From Candidatus Hermodarchaeota archaeon (GTDB lineage: Archaea > Asgardarchaeota > Hermodarchaeia > Hermodarchaeales > Hermodarchaeaceae), in contig JAEOUH010000007.1 of the NCBI GenBank assembly GCA_016839365.1, positions 1-32,335 on the forward strand: a stretch of DNA of 32,335 bases, read 5' to 3'. The first letter of the stretch is position 1; each line of letters opens with the position of its first letter. Positions 9,698 through 18,152 of this stretch are shown piece by piece. The translations under genes were made by a program, and so were the position numbers. The notes beneath the pieces were generated by a model. That model did no database searches. It was not told the DNA's origin and saw only the letters and a program-made list of their open reading frames with translations.

Positions 9698-9900
9698 TTC
9701 AATGTCCCTTTTACCTGTTTGGTTTGCTAAAGGGATGAATAACCGTTGTCCGAAACTTACCCATCTAGGACACCCGAATGGCGCTCGGTTCCTGCATCAT
9801 CGATGGGCATTGGTCCAGAGGACCTGTAACCTCCCACCTCATGACAGGCGTTTAACGTCTCCGCCCAACTGGCGGCGACCCCTGCTAAATTATTACTAGC
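9698..9900 (-). ncRNA. Putative TnpB guide RNA (reRNA/omega RNA) region
   Basis: In characterised TnpB systems, the guide RNA scaffold overlaps the 3' end of tnpB and runs to the element's right end, with the guide read from adjacent host DNA. The corresponding region here is the last ~140 nt of tnpB plus the hairpin at 9705-9735. Its extent is inferred from the family, not measured. Confidence 0.35.
9705..9735 (-). repeat. Right-end stem-loop of the TnpB element
   Basis: TCCCTTT (9705-9711) and AAAGGGA (9729-9735) form a perfect 7-bp stem around a 17-nt loop. It lies between the tnpB stop and the crotonase ribosome site. On the minus strand it is followed by ACATTGAA, a plausible element end. 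Confidence 0.5.
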
Positions 9901-10974
9901 ATTCAGGTCACGATCTATTGTAAGTCCACATTGGTCACATCTATAAACCCGTGTAGATAACCGCAGATTGGTCTTAACGTAACCACACTGTGAACACCTC
10001 TTCGATGAGGGGAAAAATCGTGGTGCTATTATCAGACTCGATCCATACCAAGCTGTTTTATATTCGAGCTGGCGCCGAAATTCATAAAAACTCGCATCTG
10101 CCACCGCATTTGCTACTTTATGGTTCTGCAATAAACCTCTCACATTTAGATTTTCAAGAACCACTACTGACTTGGTTTTCGCCAGCAGGGTCGTCGCTTT
10201 GTGAATAGCATCTTTACGAATGTTCGCAACCCGCGCATGGAGCTGCTGTAGCTTGCGTATTAACTTAGAACGATTCTTGCTCATTCCCTGTTTTCGTGAC
10301 ACGGACCTATTCAGCCTTTTGAGCTTCCGTGCGAAGGCTTGTAGTGCTCGGGGATTCTCTACGACGGTGCCATCAGACACTGTAGCCAAATGATGAATTC
10401 CAACGTCTACCCCTATAATTGGACCTGAATTTTCCACATCATTAATCCTTTCTTTTACCTGAAGCGACACAAACCAGCGACCAGCCTTTTCTGAAATGGT
10501 GGCCGAGAGGATATGAATGCGATCTGACTCGGAAGGCAGATAACTGCGTTCCTTCAAACGGAGCTGTCCAAGGCGTGGTAATTGAATGGAATTCTTGAAC
10601 ACGCGGATGACTCCTGTCAAACGGAAGGATCCAAGACCTTCCTTCCGGGACTTGAATTTCGGAAATCCCGGGGGCCCTCCATTTTTAACTCGACGAAAGA
10701 AGTGGTGAAACGCTCGGTCTAAATTGCGGAGTGCTTCTTGGGGTGCGCATTTGGATACCTCATACATCCAAGGAAAATGAGTCTGTTTAAGCTGGTTGAG
10801 TTTGCGGTGTAAGGCTATAGCATTGGGTGATTTCCCAGTCTGTTGGTAATCATTTATTTTTCGCTGTAGACCCCAGTTGTAAGCAAACCGGGCACAACCG
10901 GCATGCTTTCGGCAGAGGGTCTTCTGCCGATTATTCAGCTTGAGTTCGGTTTTATAACCACGCTGAATAATCAT
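9757..10974 (-). CDS. tnpB: TnpB RNA-guided nuclease (IS605 OrfB family)
   Basis: 405 residues, a normal length for TnpB, with all parts present. The N-terminal helix-turn-helix/WED-like region includes GGPPGFPKFKSRK at about 99-111. The split RuvC nuclease has D190 in GVDVGIHHLA, E274 in VVLENLNVRGL and the DRDLNASNN motif at 354-362. The zinc ribbon cysteines are C327, C330, C346 and C349. The nuclease looks catalytically intact, not a dead TldR-type derivative. The ATG at 10974 has AGGAGGG about 9 nt upstream; an earlier ATG there meets a stop after three codons. TnpB cuts DNA next to a short target-adjacent motif using an RNA guide and helps its element persist; it does not itself transpose. 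No tnpA is present, so movement would need a transposase in trans. Confidence 0.95.
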   Translation of the reverse strand: MIIQRGYKTELKLNNRQKTLCRKHAGCARFAYNWGLQRKINDYQQTGKSPNAIALHRKLNQLKQTHFPWMYEVSKCAPQEALRNLDRAFHHFFRRVKNGGPPGFPKFKSRKEGLGSFRLTGVIRVFKNSIQLPRLGQLRLKERSYLPSESDRIHILSATISEKAGRWFVSLQVKERINDVENSGPIIGVDVGIHHLATVSDGTVVENPRALQAFARKLKRLNRSVSRKQGMSKNRSKLIRKLQQLHARVANIRKDAIHKATTLLAKTKSVVVLENLNVRGLLQNHKVANAVADASFYEFRRQLEYKTAWYGSSLIIAPRFFPSSKRCSQCGYVKTNLRLSTRVYRCDQCGLTIDRDLNASNNLAGVAASWAETLNACHEVGGYRSSGPMPIDDAGTERHSGVLDG

Positions 10975-11031
10975 AGTTTCATCCCTCCTGTTTCCTAGTC
11001 TTTGCCTTCATTCGATGTTTCATATTGTGAG

Positions 11032-11039
11032 TATAAAAG
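11032..11039 (+). promoter_or_regulatory. Candidate TATA box (TATAAAAG) upstream of the 11119 gene
   Basis: TATAAAAG matches the archaeal TATA consensus 80 nt upstream of the ATG at 11119. A second candidate, CTTTATAG at 11072-11079, would give a shorter leader of about 17 nt. I cannot choose between them from the sequence. Confidence 0.3.
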
Positions 11040-11118
11040 GACCAAGAAAAATTACCTGTTAATACCCTGACCTTTATAGAAGAAATATGGGGATTCATTA
11101 ACAGCGAGGTGTACTTCA

Positions 11119-12012
11119 ATGCGTTTTGGGATAACAGCTTTGGATTGGTCGACGGTGTTGAGCCAGCTCTCGTCGGATGGATTCTTCGATTTAAACAAGT
11201 TCGACTTTGCTGAGATAGCCCGAATAAACTACGAGCAGGGATTTTCTCTCTTGGAACTCACTCTTGATATCGGTTATGTGATTCCCGGAGCGTTATCCGA
11301 ACAACAGGTTTCAAAATTACAAGCTTTGAAAGAGGAACTAGATTTGACTTACACAGTCCATCTGCCCTTGTGGTCGATTGAACCCTCTAGTCCCAATCCC
11401 TTTATCCGTGAGGCCTCAGTCGCATGTCATATTGATGCCGTTCGCTTAATTGAACCATTGGAACCTGAAGTTTATGTAGTTCACAACGCGGGGTGGATTG
11501 GAGCCGAATTCGGGGAATTCGACATTGGCGGAAAGGATCAACCAATCATACCGATGATATTAGGGGATATAGCTGAACAGAGTATTCGTGAACTCATTCA
11601 ACAAACAAATGTGCCATCACGGAAATTTGCCTTAGAATCAATCGAATTTCCATTTGAAGTAACATGGAAGATTGCAGAAAGGTTGGACACATCGATTTGT
11701 CTTGATACTGGCCATATACTCTCTGGACAGTCAGGAGCAACTGATGTCGTCGATTTCGTCAACCGATACCATAACCGGTTATTGGAAATCCATCTGCATG
11801 ATGGAGATCTAAGGAAAATGGCTGGAAGAAAATTTCCGTATTATGATCATCGAGTTTTAGGCGAAGGTGATTTACCCACAGTCGAGTTTCTCACTGCCCT
11901 TGAGGACCGAGGATTTCTTGGGCCGATAATCTTCGAATTGAACCGTAAAGATGCCCTGAAATCCTTGGAAGTTATCCGAAAACTTTTACCTAATCTGGCG
12001 ATTGAGTGTTAG
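11119..12012 (+). CDS. TIM-barrel AP-endonuclease-2/sugar-isomerase family protein, possibly CbiR-like
   Basis: 297 residues with the conserved strands of the xylose-isomerase-like/endonuclease IV superfamily. Visible metal- or phosphate-binding motifs are TVHLPLW (H81), YVVHNAGW (H122), ALESIE (E173), CLDTGHIL (D196, H199), EIHLHDGD (H225, H227), DHRVLGEGDL (H244) and IIFELN (E273). Members act as DNA endonucleases, sugar isomerases or cobamide-processing phosphodiesterases. The HLPLW plus EPLEPEVYVVH pattern recalls the cobamide-remodelling phosphodiesterase CbiR, but that is recollection rather than proof. The ATG has GAGGTG 8 nt upstream. The PHP gene follows directly, so the two are probably co-transcribed. 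The fold assignment is firm; the substrate is open. Confidence 0.8.
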   Translation: MRFGITALDWSTVLSQLSSDGFFDLNKFDFAEIARINYEQGFSLLELTLDIGYVIPGALSEQQVSKLQALKEELDLTYTVHLPLWSIEPSSPNPFIREASVACHIDAVRLIEPLEPEVYVVHNAGWIGAEFGEFDIGGKDQPIIPMILGDIAEQSIRELIQQTNVPSRKFALESIEFPFEVTWKIAERLDTSICLDTGHILSGQSGATDVVDFVNRYHNRLLEIHLHDGDLRKMAGRKFPYYDHRVLGEGDLPTVEFLTALEDRGFLGPIIFELNRKDALKSLEVIRKLLPNLAIEC

Positions 12013-12035
12013 TAGGTTGTGGGGGAAACCCGTCG

Positions 12036-12935
12036 GTGAAACGCTTCGTTGATTTACATACACATACAACAGCTTCTGATGGAACTGAGTCGCCGACACA
12101 AGTGGTCAGCAAAGCCCATGCTGTTGGATTAGTGGGGGTCGCAATTACAGATCATGATACGATTCACGGCGTCGAGGAAGGATTACGCGCAGGCACAAAT
12201 CTGGGAATTGAAGTCGTCCCCGGAGTAGAAATCAGCTGCAATTGGCACACTCACCACGTCCATTTACTTGGTCTTTACCTTGACAATCAAAACCAAGAGT
12301 TACTTAGCTTGCTTGAATGGATGCGACTTGGACGTGAACAACGCTTACCCAAAATGATTGCTAAACTCCGAGAGTTGGGCATCGATGTTGATCAGAGGGA
12401 AGTAGAAAGAGAGGCGAGGGGTGAATCCTTTGGGCGCCCTCACCTTGCGAGGGTTCTACTCCGTCACAACTATGTGACCTCCATCGAGGAAGCGTTTGAC
12501 AAATACCTTGGATATGGTCGTCCTGCATATGTGGAGCGCCCACGACCCACTATTGATCAAGGCATTCAAATTATACTCAATGCCAAAGGGGTTCCCGTAG
12601 TTGCTCATCCTCTCACTGTTGACGTGGGACCAAAGGACTTAATCACTGATTTAGTGGGTTTACGCGTCCAAGGCATCGAGTACTACTACCCATACGAGCA
12701 AGTTGCCGGGAAACCTGAGACGTGGTATTCCAACATTGAACCCAATTGTGCAGACCTCATGCAACTGGCCAAACAGAATAATCTGATCATCACGGGTGGT
12801 TCAGATTACCATGGCCGAGCCCCGAACAAAGCGGATTTGGGTTCACTTCCGGTCCCCGTTGAAACACTGGAAATGCTTCGACGCCGGTACAAAGAGCTGT
12901 TTGGTTTCCTACCGACATCGCGTGGACCGGCTTAG
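12036..12935 (+). CDS. PHP-domain metal-dependent phosphoesterase (TrpH/YciV type)
   Basis: About 300 residues. I chose the GTG at 12036 because the protein then begins MKRFVDLHTHTTASDG, as family members do; a GTG at 12006 overlaps the previous stop and adds ten unrelated residues. The PHP metal site is complete: H8 and H10 in DLHTHTTASD, D15, D39-H40 in ITDHDT, E65 in VPGVEIS, H191 in VVAHPL, and D257/H259 in GGSDYHG. The GRPHLARVLL motif after the first PHP half is typical of the TrpH/YciV (RNase AM) group. Known relatives are 5'-3' exonucleases on short RNA or 3',5'-nucleotide bisphosphate phosphatases. With the TIM-barrel protein before it and the beta-CASP nuclease after it, it forms a run of phosphoester hydrolases. 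Confidence 0.88.
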   Translation: MKRFVDLHTHTTASDGTESPTQVVSKAHAVGLVGVAITDHDTIHGVEEGLRAGTNLGIEVVPGVEISCNWHTHHVHLLGLYLDNQNQELLSLLEWMRLGREQRLPKMIAKLRELGIDVDQREVEREARGESFGRPHLARVLLRHNYVTSIEEAFDKYLGYGRPAYVERPRPTIDQGIQIILNAKGVPVVAHPLTVDVGPKDLITDLVGLRVQGIEYYYPYEQVAGKPETWYSNIEPNCADLMQLAKQNNLIITGGSDYHGRAPNKADLGSLPVPVETLEMLRRRYKELFGFLPTSRGPA

Positions 12936-13208
12936 AGGATGGCAAGGTTTAAAAACCCCTGTTGATTTGACAAATCCAGACAAGAGATACGTGTTCCACG
13001 TCGTGTCTCGATTATTTGATTTACATGATTGGAATCGAGACGTAACGACGGTAATTCACCTGCACGAAGACTTGGTGAGAACTGTGTCTTCAGATGAGGT
13101 AGCGTGAAAGAAACACCTAGCTTACCCGGTTCACCTGAATCAGTAGAGCTCGATTCAGAGTTGTGGGTTTACTTGTCACACTTACCCAACCAGAGGGAAT
13201 GAAAGATC

Positions 13209-14522
13209 ATGACCAAAGTAACCTTCCTTGGCGGATGCCGCCAAGTTGGAGCATCAGCGGTTCTCGTTGAACAAGCAGGTGCCCGTGTTGTTATGGATTA
13301 TGGCACCGCCTTCAATGGAGTCCAACGTGTACCCCTACCTGTCTCCACACGTAACCTCACTAGCGTCTTGACGCATGCGCATTTAGACCATAGTGGGAGT
13401 CTGCCGCTAATTACAGGGAGTCAAACTAATCAAGTTCCCATGTATTCAACGGCGTTAACAAAAGAGCTAGTAAGACTACTTCTCATGGATATGCTTCGGA
13501 TCGGAGGAGACTCTTTGGCCTTCGAACAGCCAGAAATCCAAGCCCTTCTCCAAAACACACAGATTTTAGGCTATTGTAAACCAGTTCAAATTCACCCGAA
13601 AGTCCAAGTCACACTCCACGATGCGGGACATATTCCTGGCAGTGCCACAATCCTTGTTGAAACCGAAGCTAATGGCGGTGGCGATGCCCGCATCCTGTAC
13701 ACAGGTGACCTGAACACAACCGATACCCGTTTAGTCAAAGGAGCTCCAAATCTACGGGGTTTAGGCGAGCTCGATGCGATTATCATTGAAAGCACTTATG
13801 CTCGAGAAAATCATCCATCACGTCGTAGTGTTGAGAGGGAGTTTACTGACACCGCGCGTTCAACATTAGAATCGGGAGGCACAGTATTAGTGCCATCCTT
13901 TGCCGTTGGACGGGCTCAGGAAATTCTGACAGTCCTTAACGAGCATCGGCATCGAGGGTTAGACTATCCTATCTTCATCGATGGGATGGCCAAAAAAGTC
14001 ACAAGGATCATGCAACAACACGCCAAGTCCTTTACAGGCGGTATAAAAGTTAGCAAAGCGGCCCAACGAGCTTCCTTTATCCGCAACCAAGCCGATCGAA
14101 AAGCAGTGCTTGATGAGCCAGCAATTATCATCGCCCCCGCTGGAATGCTCAAGGGTGGAACCGCACAGATATATTTGAAAGGTATCGCTAGCAAGTCCCA
14201 AAGCAGTGTTTTGCTTGTTGGAAAACAGCTTCCAGGGACACCTGGCTTAGAATTGGTCGAAACAGGTAAAATAACATTACGTCACAAATATGCCGAACCC
14301 AAAGTTCTCAAGGTGAAAGCCCAGGTGAAATCCTTTGATTTCTCCTGTCACGTTGGGCGCCGAGAAGTATTAAACTACCTCAAAGGGGCACAGGGGAATC
14401 CTAAGATCTTCACGGTGCATGGAGAACCCGCATCCTGTGAAAACCTCGCTCAGACACTCCAAAGGCATTTTGGTTTCGATGCACAAGCGGCGACCTGTGG
14501 GGAATCGATTCTATTCAACTAG
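13209..14522 (+). CDS. Archaeal beta-CASP metallo-beta-lactamase ribonuclease (aCPSF2-like, no KH domains)
   Basis: 437 residues, the length of the short archaeal CPSF-like nucleases without N-terminal KH domains. The zinc motifs are HAHLDH (56-61), H141 in DAGHIPGSA and D167 in YTGDLN. The beta-CASP motifs are E194 in IIIESTYA (motif A), H381 in SCHVGRRE (motif B) and H404 in FTVHGEP (motif C). SFAVGRAQE (230-238) is the usual start of the CASP segment. The enzyme is expected to cut or trim RNA in the cytoplasm, for example in 3'-end maturation or decay. The ISGYQAxGT segment common in the family is altered to VGKQLPGTPG, a mild divergence near the active site. It ends 21 nt from the convergent acyl-CoA ligase stop. 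Confidence 0.9.
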   Translation: MTKVTFLGGCRQVGASAVLVEQAGARVVMDYGTAFNGVQRVPLPVSTRNLTSVLTHAHLDHSGSLPLITGSQTNQVPMYSTALTKELVRLLLMDMLRIGGDSLAFEQPEIQALLQNTQILGYCKPVQIHPKVQVTLHDAGHIPGSATILVETEANGGGDARILYTGDLNTTDTRLVKGAPNLRGLGELDAIIIESTYARENHPSRRSVEREFTDTARSTLESGGTVLVPSFAVGRAQEILTVLNEHRHRGLDYPIFIDGMAKKVTRIMQQHAKSFTGGIKVSKAAQRASFIRNQADRKAVLDEPAIIIAPAGMLKGGTAQIYLKGIASKSQSSVLLVGKQLPGTPGLELVETGKITLRHKYAEPKVLKVKAQVKSFDFSCHVGRREVLNYLKGAQGNPKIFTVHGEPASCENLAQTLQRHFGFDAQAATCGESILFN

Positions 14523-14543
14523 TAAACTTTGAATCGCTAGCTG

Positions 14544-16199
14544 TTAAGCGTCACGGAGCTCTCGACGAAGAATCTTTCCAACTGCAGATTTCGGTAGATC
14601 TTCTCGAAATTCGATGATGCGTGGGTATTTGTAGGCGGCCATTTCTTGTTTAGCCCAGTCTCGAATTTCGTCTTCACTGATTGATCCTTTGAATTCAGGT
14701 TTTAGAGAGATAAATGCCTTGACTTCCTCTCCTACACGTGGTTCGGGAATGCCAACAACGGCACATTCAGCAACTGCGGGGTGCCGATACAGTAGGGCCT
14801 CAACTTCAGCGGGAAATACCGAGTACCCACTGCGTTTTATAAGGTCTTTTTTCCGGTCGCCAATATACAGATAACCTTCATCGTCAAATCGTCCCACATC
14901 ACCGGTATGGAGCCATCCTCCTCGAAGCGTCGCTGCAGTAGCTTCGGGGGCGTTCCAATAGCCTTGGAAGATTTGTGGTCCCTTCGCTAGTATTTCTCCC
15001 CATTCTCCTATTGGGAGTTCTTTAGTGTCGTCAGTTTGGTCAACGATTTTGATGTCAGTATTGAAGGTGGGAATTCCAACTGCTCCTGGACGCAGAACCC
15101 CTTGAGGGATGAGAGTGAGAATGGGTGAAGTTTCAGTCATTCCATAACCTTCAACAATGTAGCTTCCGGTCTCGTTTTGGAATTGCTCCAACACCTCAAC
15201 GGGTAATGAGGCGGCGCCTGAGAAACAGTTTTCGAGACTACTGATATCATATTTCTTTAGCAGAGGACTAGCTAGCAACGATACATACAGAGTTGGGACA
15301 CCCACTAACACAGTTGCTTGGTACTGTTGGATACTTTTCAGAATCTCTTTAACATCTGGGCGGGGAATGAGCACAACGGAGGCTGCGATGAGAGCAGAGA
15401 GCACGATGATGCACGAAAATCCAAAGGCATGAAAGGCCGGTAATACTCCGATGAAACATTCTTCACCTTCCCGCACAGTAAACCATTGACTTCCAACTTT
15501 TGCATTGAACATGAAGTTTCGATGGCTAAGCATCGCGCCCTTTGGGGGTCCCGTGGTTCCCCCCGTATATAACAAAGCAGCAGTGTCATTTTTGGTGACA
15601 GCAACCGATGGAGCACGAATGGAGTGGCCTTGTATCAGATCTTGAAAGAGACGAATATCATTGCCTGAGGGTAACTTGGGATAGGGAATCTTGCGAGCTA
15701 GCCGTCCTAGAATTGCTTTTGTCTTACTCAGGTATTCTCCAGTTCGCGTATAGATCACTGACTGAAGAGATGTATCTTGTTTCCCCGCCTCGATAACCTC
15801 ATGAAAGAGATCCAAGCCAACGAGATGTTTAACCTCAGCCGAGTTGAGTTGGTAATGTAATTCATGTTGCTTGAAAAGAGGATTAATGGGGGTGACAATG
15901 GCACCTGCTTTGAGTATTCCAAAAAGTGTCAATGGGGCTTGGGGAATGTTTGGGAGCATGAAAGCTACACAGTCTCCTTTTTTCACACCCAAATCGATGA
16001 GCGCATTTGCGAGCCGGTTGGAAATTTGATCAATTTCCCGAAAAGTAAGGGTCTTACCCTGGAAATGATAGGCAGGATGATTTGGGTACTGCCTTGCGGT
16101 AAAGCTCAAAGTTTCATGAATGGTTGTGTCAGGTACCTCTATGTCAAAAGGGAAGCCTTCTGGCCAGCTTCTATGCCAAAATCGGTTTATATTTCTCAC
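14544..16199 (-). CDS. Long-chain fatty-acid-CoA ligase (ANL superfamily, FadD-like)
   Basis: 551 residues, full length. It activates a carboxylic acid to acyl-AMP and then acyl-CoA. The phosphate loop YTGGTTGPPKG is at 211-221, the adenine-binding YGMTETSP at 352-359, the hinge GDRKKDLIKRSG at 447-458, and the catalytic lysine is K542 in PKSAVGKILRREL. There is no signal or membrane segment, so it is cytoplasmic. The start is a GTG at 16199; an ATG two bases upstream meets a stop at once. With the two crotonases and the canonical thiolase in the window it forms a fatty-acid activation and beta-oxidation set. The chain length of the substrate cannot be read from the sequence. Confidence 0.93.
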   Translation of the reverse strand: MRNINRFWHRSWPEGFPFDIEVPDTTIHETLSFTARQYPNHPAYHFQGKTLTFREIDQISNRLANALIDLGVKKGDCVAFMLPNIPQAPLTLFGILKAGAIVTPINPLFKQHELHYQLNSAEVKHLVGLDLFHEVIEAGKQDTSLQSVIYTRTGEYLSKTKAILGRLARKIPYPKLPSGNDIRLFQDLIQGHSIRAPSVAVTKNDTAALLYTGGTTGPPKGAMLSHRNFMFNAKVGSQWFTVREGEECFIGVLPAFHAFGFSCIIVLSALIAASVVLIPRPDVKEILKSIQQYQATVLVGVPTLYVSLLASPLLKKYDISSLENCFSGAASLPVEVLEQFQNETGSYIVEGYGMTETSPILTLIPQGVLRPGAVGIPTFNTDIKIVDQTDDTKELPIGEWGEILAKGPQIFQGYWNAPEATAATLRGGWLHTGDVGRFDDEGYLYIGDRKKDLIKRSGYSVFPAEVEALLYRHPAVAECAVVGIPEPRVGEEVKAFISLKPEFKGSISEDEIRDWAKQEMAAYKYPRIIEFREDLPKSAVGKILRRELRDA

Positions 16200-16243
16200 A
16201 TCCTATAAGAAACCAAATCTGTTTATTCTTTGAGTCACATTGA

Positions 16244-16252
16244 CTTTAAATG
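16244..16252 (-). promoter_or_regulatory. Candidate TATA box for the acyl-CoA ligase
   Basis: The minus strand reads CATTTAAAG about 48 nt upstream of the GTG start, leaving a predicted leader of about 20 nt. The gap otherwise shows no gene. Confidence 0.3.
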
Positions 16253-16366
16253 CTGATGAATCCGTCTTTTGGACTCCAGCACTGCTTTTCTTGAATCGAT
16301 TAGTACTTGTAGAATGAAGAAAAGAGCGGGGGAGGACTTGGTATCCTCCATTTGACCAGGCAAGTT

Positions 16367-17146
16367 TTATGACAGCGTTGCCGTTACGGAGCCAATATCA
16401 GCATGGGCTGTGATGTCAATCGAATTAAAGGTTGACCCAAAGTCTGAGGTTTCGTATTCGGTTGCACTCACTTCTGACCATGGGCTACTTGGAGTGATAT
16501 CTACGAATCCGATATCAGAGGTGCCTGTGAAGCTGCCACTTGCACCAGAGGGAAGCGCCACATCAATGTTAATCGAACCTGTAGTTGTTGATAGAGTAAG
16601 GGTAATGTTTCCGTTAAGGGTCGCGGTACTTGTAAGGTCGAATTGGACAATGCCTGCTGTGGCTTCGAGGCTGACATCATCCAGATGCGCATATTGGCCT
16701 GCAATCACGTGGATGCTGCCTGCGTTTGTGTCAGTATTGATTGTATAATTGGCACCACTACCAAGGAAGATATCTGCCGCAGCTGCAGCATAGGTAAAGG
16801 TAATCGTGTTCGATGCATAGGACACTGTGGGATCTCCATGTTGATCAACTGTCAACTGATTCGCAGTCACTTCCATCCTGTAAATCAGAGTGGCGTTATC
16901 AACGAAAGTAATATTCACTGCACCGGCTGCAAGATTAATATTTAGCGTGATTAACTCGGGTGGTGTTGGTGCCGCTTCATCGAAGTGATACTCTATCGGT
17001 TGATTTTCGTATTGCCATCGTAGGGCATTTTGCCAGAATAACCAACCACCGATGGCTCCAGCACTGATGATCACAATGGCAACGACGGCAACAATAATGT
17101 AGATTGTCCGGTTGCTCCCAGTTGTCTGAGTCGTTTCATTTGACAT
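16367..17146 (-). CDS. Membrane-anchored toast-rack-like (DUF4097-type) beta protein
   Basis: About 259 residues from the ATG at 17146, preferred over the ATG at 17188 because AGGTG lies upstream and the extra N-terminal residues look non-coding. A short polar N-terminus is followed by one hydrophobic helix at about 15-37 (IYIIVAVVAIVIISAGAIGG). The remainder is about 200 residues of Thr/Ser/Asn-rich short beta strands with regular T-A-G-x-I/V turns (AGSIHVIAG, TAGIVQFDL, TTGSINIDV). This is the look of the DUF4097/DUF2154 toast-rack fold of putative adhesins and envelope-stress proteins. The C-terminal part would lie outside the cell. The function is unknown. The gene is divergent from the crotonase-thiolase operon and shares its upstream region. 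Confidence 0.7.
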   Translation of the reverse strand: MSNETTQTTGSNRTIYIIVAVVAIVIISAGAIGGWLFWQNALRWQYENQPIEYHFDEAAPTPPELITLNINLAAGAVNITFVDNATLIYRMEVTANQLTVDQHGDPTVSYASNTITFTYAAAAADIFLGSGANYTINTDTNAGSIHVIAGQYAHLDDVSLEATAGIVQFDLTSTATLNGNITLTLSTTTGSINIDVALPSGASGSFTGTSDIGFVDITPSSPWSEVSATEYETSDFGSTFNSIDITAHADIGSVTATLS

Positions 17147-17277
17147 GATAAATTTACACCTGATCGGTGTGTGATTACCGGGGGGCATCGAAAATCGTCA
17201 TTAAAAACATTCGCTATTTCCATATACCCCAGTATTGATGATTGGGTAATTCCTTTTGACATTCGTAACCCTTTTCG

Positions 17278-17285
17278 TTTTTAAG
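17278..17285 (+). promoter_or_regulatory. Candidate TATA box for the crotonase-thiolase operon
   Basis: TTTTTAAG lies about 60 nt upstream of the ATG at 17343 in the divergent gap of about 200 nt. It would give a leader of about 30 nt that includes the GAGGT ribosome site. This is a motif match only. Confidence 0.25.
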
Positions 17286-17342
17286 CCTCCTTTCATTTGT
17301 TAATCCTACCCCCAAAATCATTCTAGCTTTGAGGTTGAACTG

Positions 17343-18131
17343 ATGACGGAAACTGTCCTGTTAAAAAAGGAACCACAACAAAAAATTGCTTGGTTGATTT
17401 TAAATCGTCCCGAAAAACTGAACGCCATCAATGAGGAGCTCGCCCTTCAGCTTCAGCAAACGCTGGCAAAGGTTGAACTTGACAAAGAGATTCGTGTTCT
17501 GATAATAACTGGCGCAGGAGAGAAAGCATTCTCCGTTGGTGCCGACTTGTCCGTTTTCATGAGTGGGGTAACCCCACTTTATGCCCAATATATCGCCTCT
17601 AAGGGTCATGAGCTGCTTGCGATGATAGATCGGTTACCTCAACCAGTCATAGCCGCAGTCAACGGTTATGCGTATGGTGGAGGCTGTGAAATCGCTTTGG
17701 CGTGTGATTTTCGCTTGGCTTCCCAGCGAGCGAAAATTGGACTTACTGAAGTTAATTTAGGGTTACTTCCAGCATGGGGAGGAACCCAACGATTGCCCCG
17801 GATCATCGGATTGACAAAGGCCCGTGAGGCAATCTTGTTTGGAAAACAATTCAATGCTGAAGAAGCGTTGAAAATCGGGTTGGTCGATCGAGTCTACGCG
17901 GATGAATCCTTTGAAAAAGAAGTCAGAACTTTTGCACAAGCCCTCGCAGAACGAGCACCAATTGCAATGCAACTGGCAAAACAATGTCTTCATTATGGCA
18001 CACAGGTTCCGCTTGAAATCGGCTTGGCGTATGAAGCGCAAGCATTTGCGAAAACGTTCACAACAAAAGACATTTTTGAGGGAATGACAGCATTCTTGCA
18101 AAAACGCAAACCTGAATTCAAAGGCGAATAA
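17343..18131 (+). CDS. Enoyl-CoA hydratase (crotonase family)
   Basis: 262 residues, full length. The oxyanion-hole segments are FSVGADLSVF (63-72) and NGYAYGGGCEIA (107-118). Both catalytic glutamates are present: E116 in GGGCEI and E136 in GLTEVNLGLLPAWGGTQRL. It is expected to hydrate 2-enoyl-CoA, for example crotonyl-CoA to 3-hydroxybutyryl-CoA. The ATG has GAGGT about 8 nt upstream. The thiolase starts 13-22 nt after the stop, so the two form an operon, with the hydratase two steps before the thiolase in beta-oxidation. It is a different subtype from the crotonase at 8893 and is not a recent duplicate of it. Confidence 0.93.
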   Translation: MTETVLLKKEPQQKIAWLILNRPEKLNAINEELALQLQQTLAKVELDKEIRVLIITGAGEKAFSVGADLSVFMSGVTPLYAQYIASKGHELLAMIDRLPQPVIAAVNGYAYGGGCEIALACDFRLASQRAKIGLTEVNLGLLPAWGGTQRLPRIIGLTKAREAILFGKQFNAEEALKIGLVDRVYADESFEKEVRTFAQALAERAPIAMQLAKQCLHYGTQVPLEIGLAYEAQAFAKTFTTKDIFEGMTAFLQKRKPEFKGE

Positions 18132-18152
18132 ACATCCGTAAAGGTGACTTGT

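Larger units (their letters stand above)
9698..11000 (-). mobile_element. IS605/IS1341-type element carrying tnpB only
   Basis: A single tnpB gene with no tnpA transposase neighbour, as in IS1341-type or stand-alone TnpB elements. The right end is proposed near 9698-9705, just beyond a stem-loop (9705-9735) downstream of the tnpB stop, because elements of this superfamily commonly end shortly after a terminal hairpin. The left end lies somewhere between 10978 and about 11100 and I could not fix it; 11000 is a placeholder. The element sits between the crotonase gene and the divergent 11119 gene. Confidence 0.55.

Noticed and set aside
9990-10208. Plus-strand 72-codon frame inside tnpB
   Set aside because: It is antisense to the conserved RuvC and zinc-ribbon region of TnpB, so it is a shadow.
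12796-13107. 103-codon plus-strand frame extending past the PHP gene
   Set aside because: Its first half is an out-of-frame shadow of the PHP C-terminus, and the unique tail has no own start or recognisable motif.
13104-13202. 32-codon GTG frame before the beta-CASP gene, with GAGGT upstream
   Set aside because: Very short, non-standard start and no recognisable features; the ribosome site alone is weak evidence.
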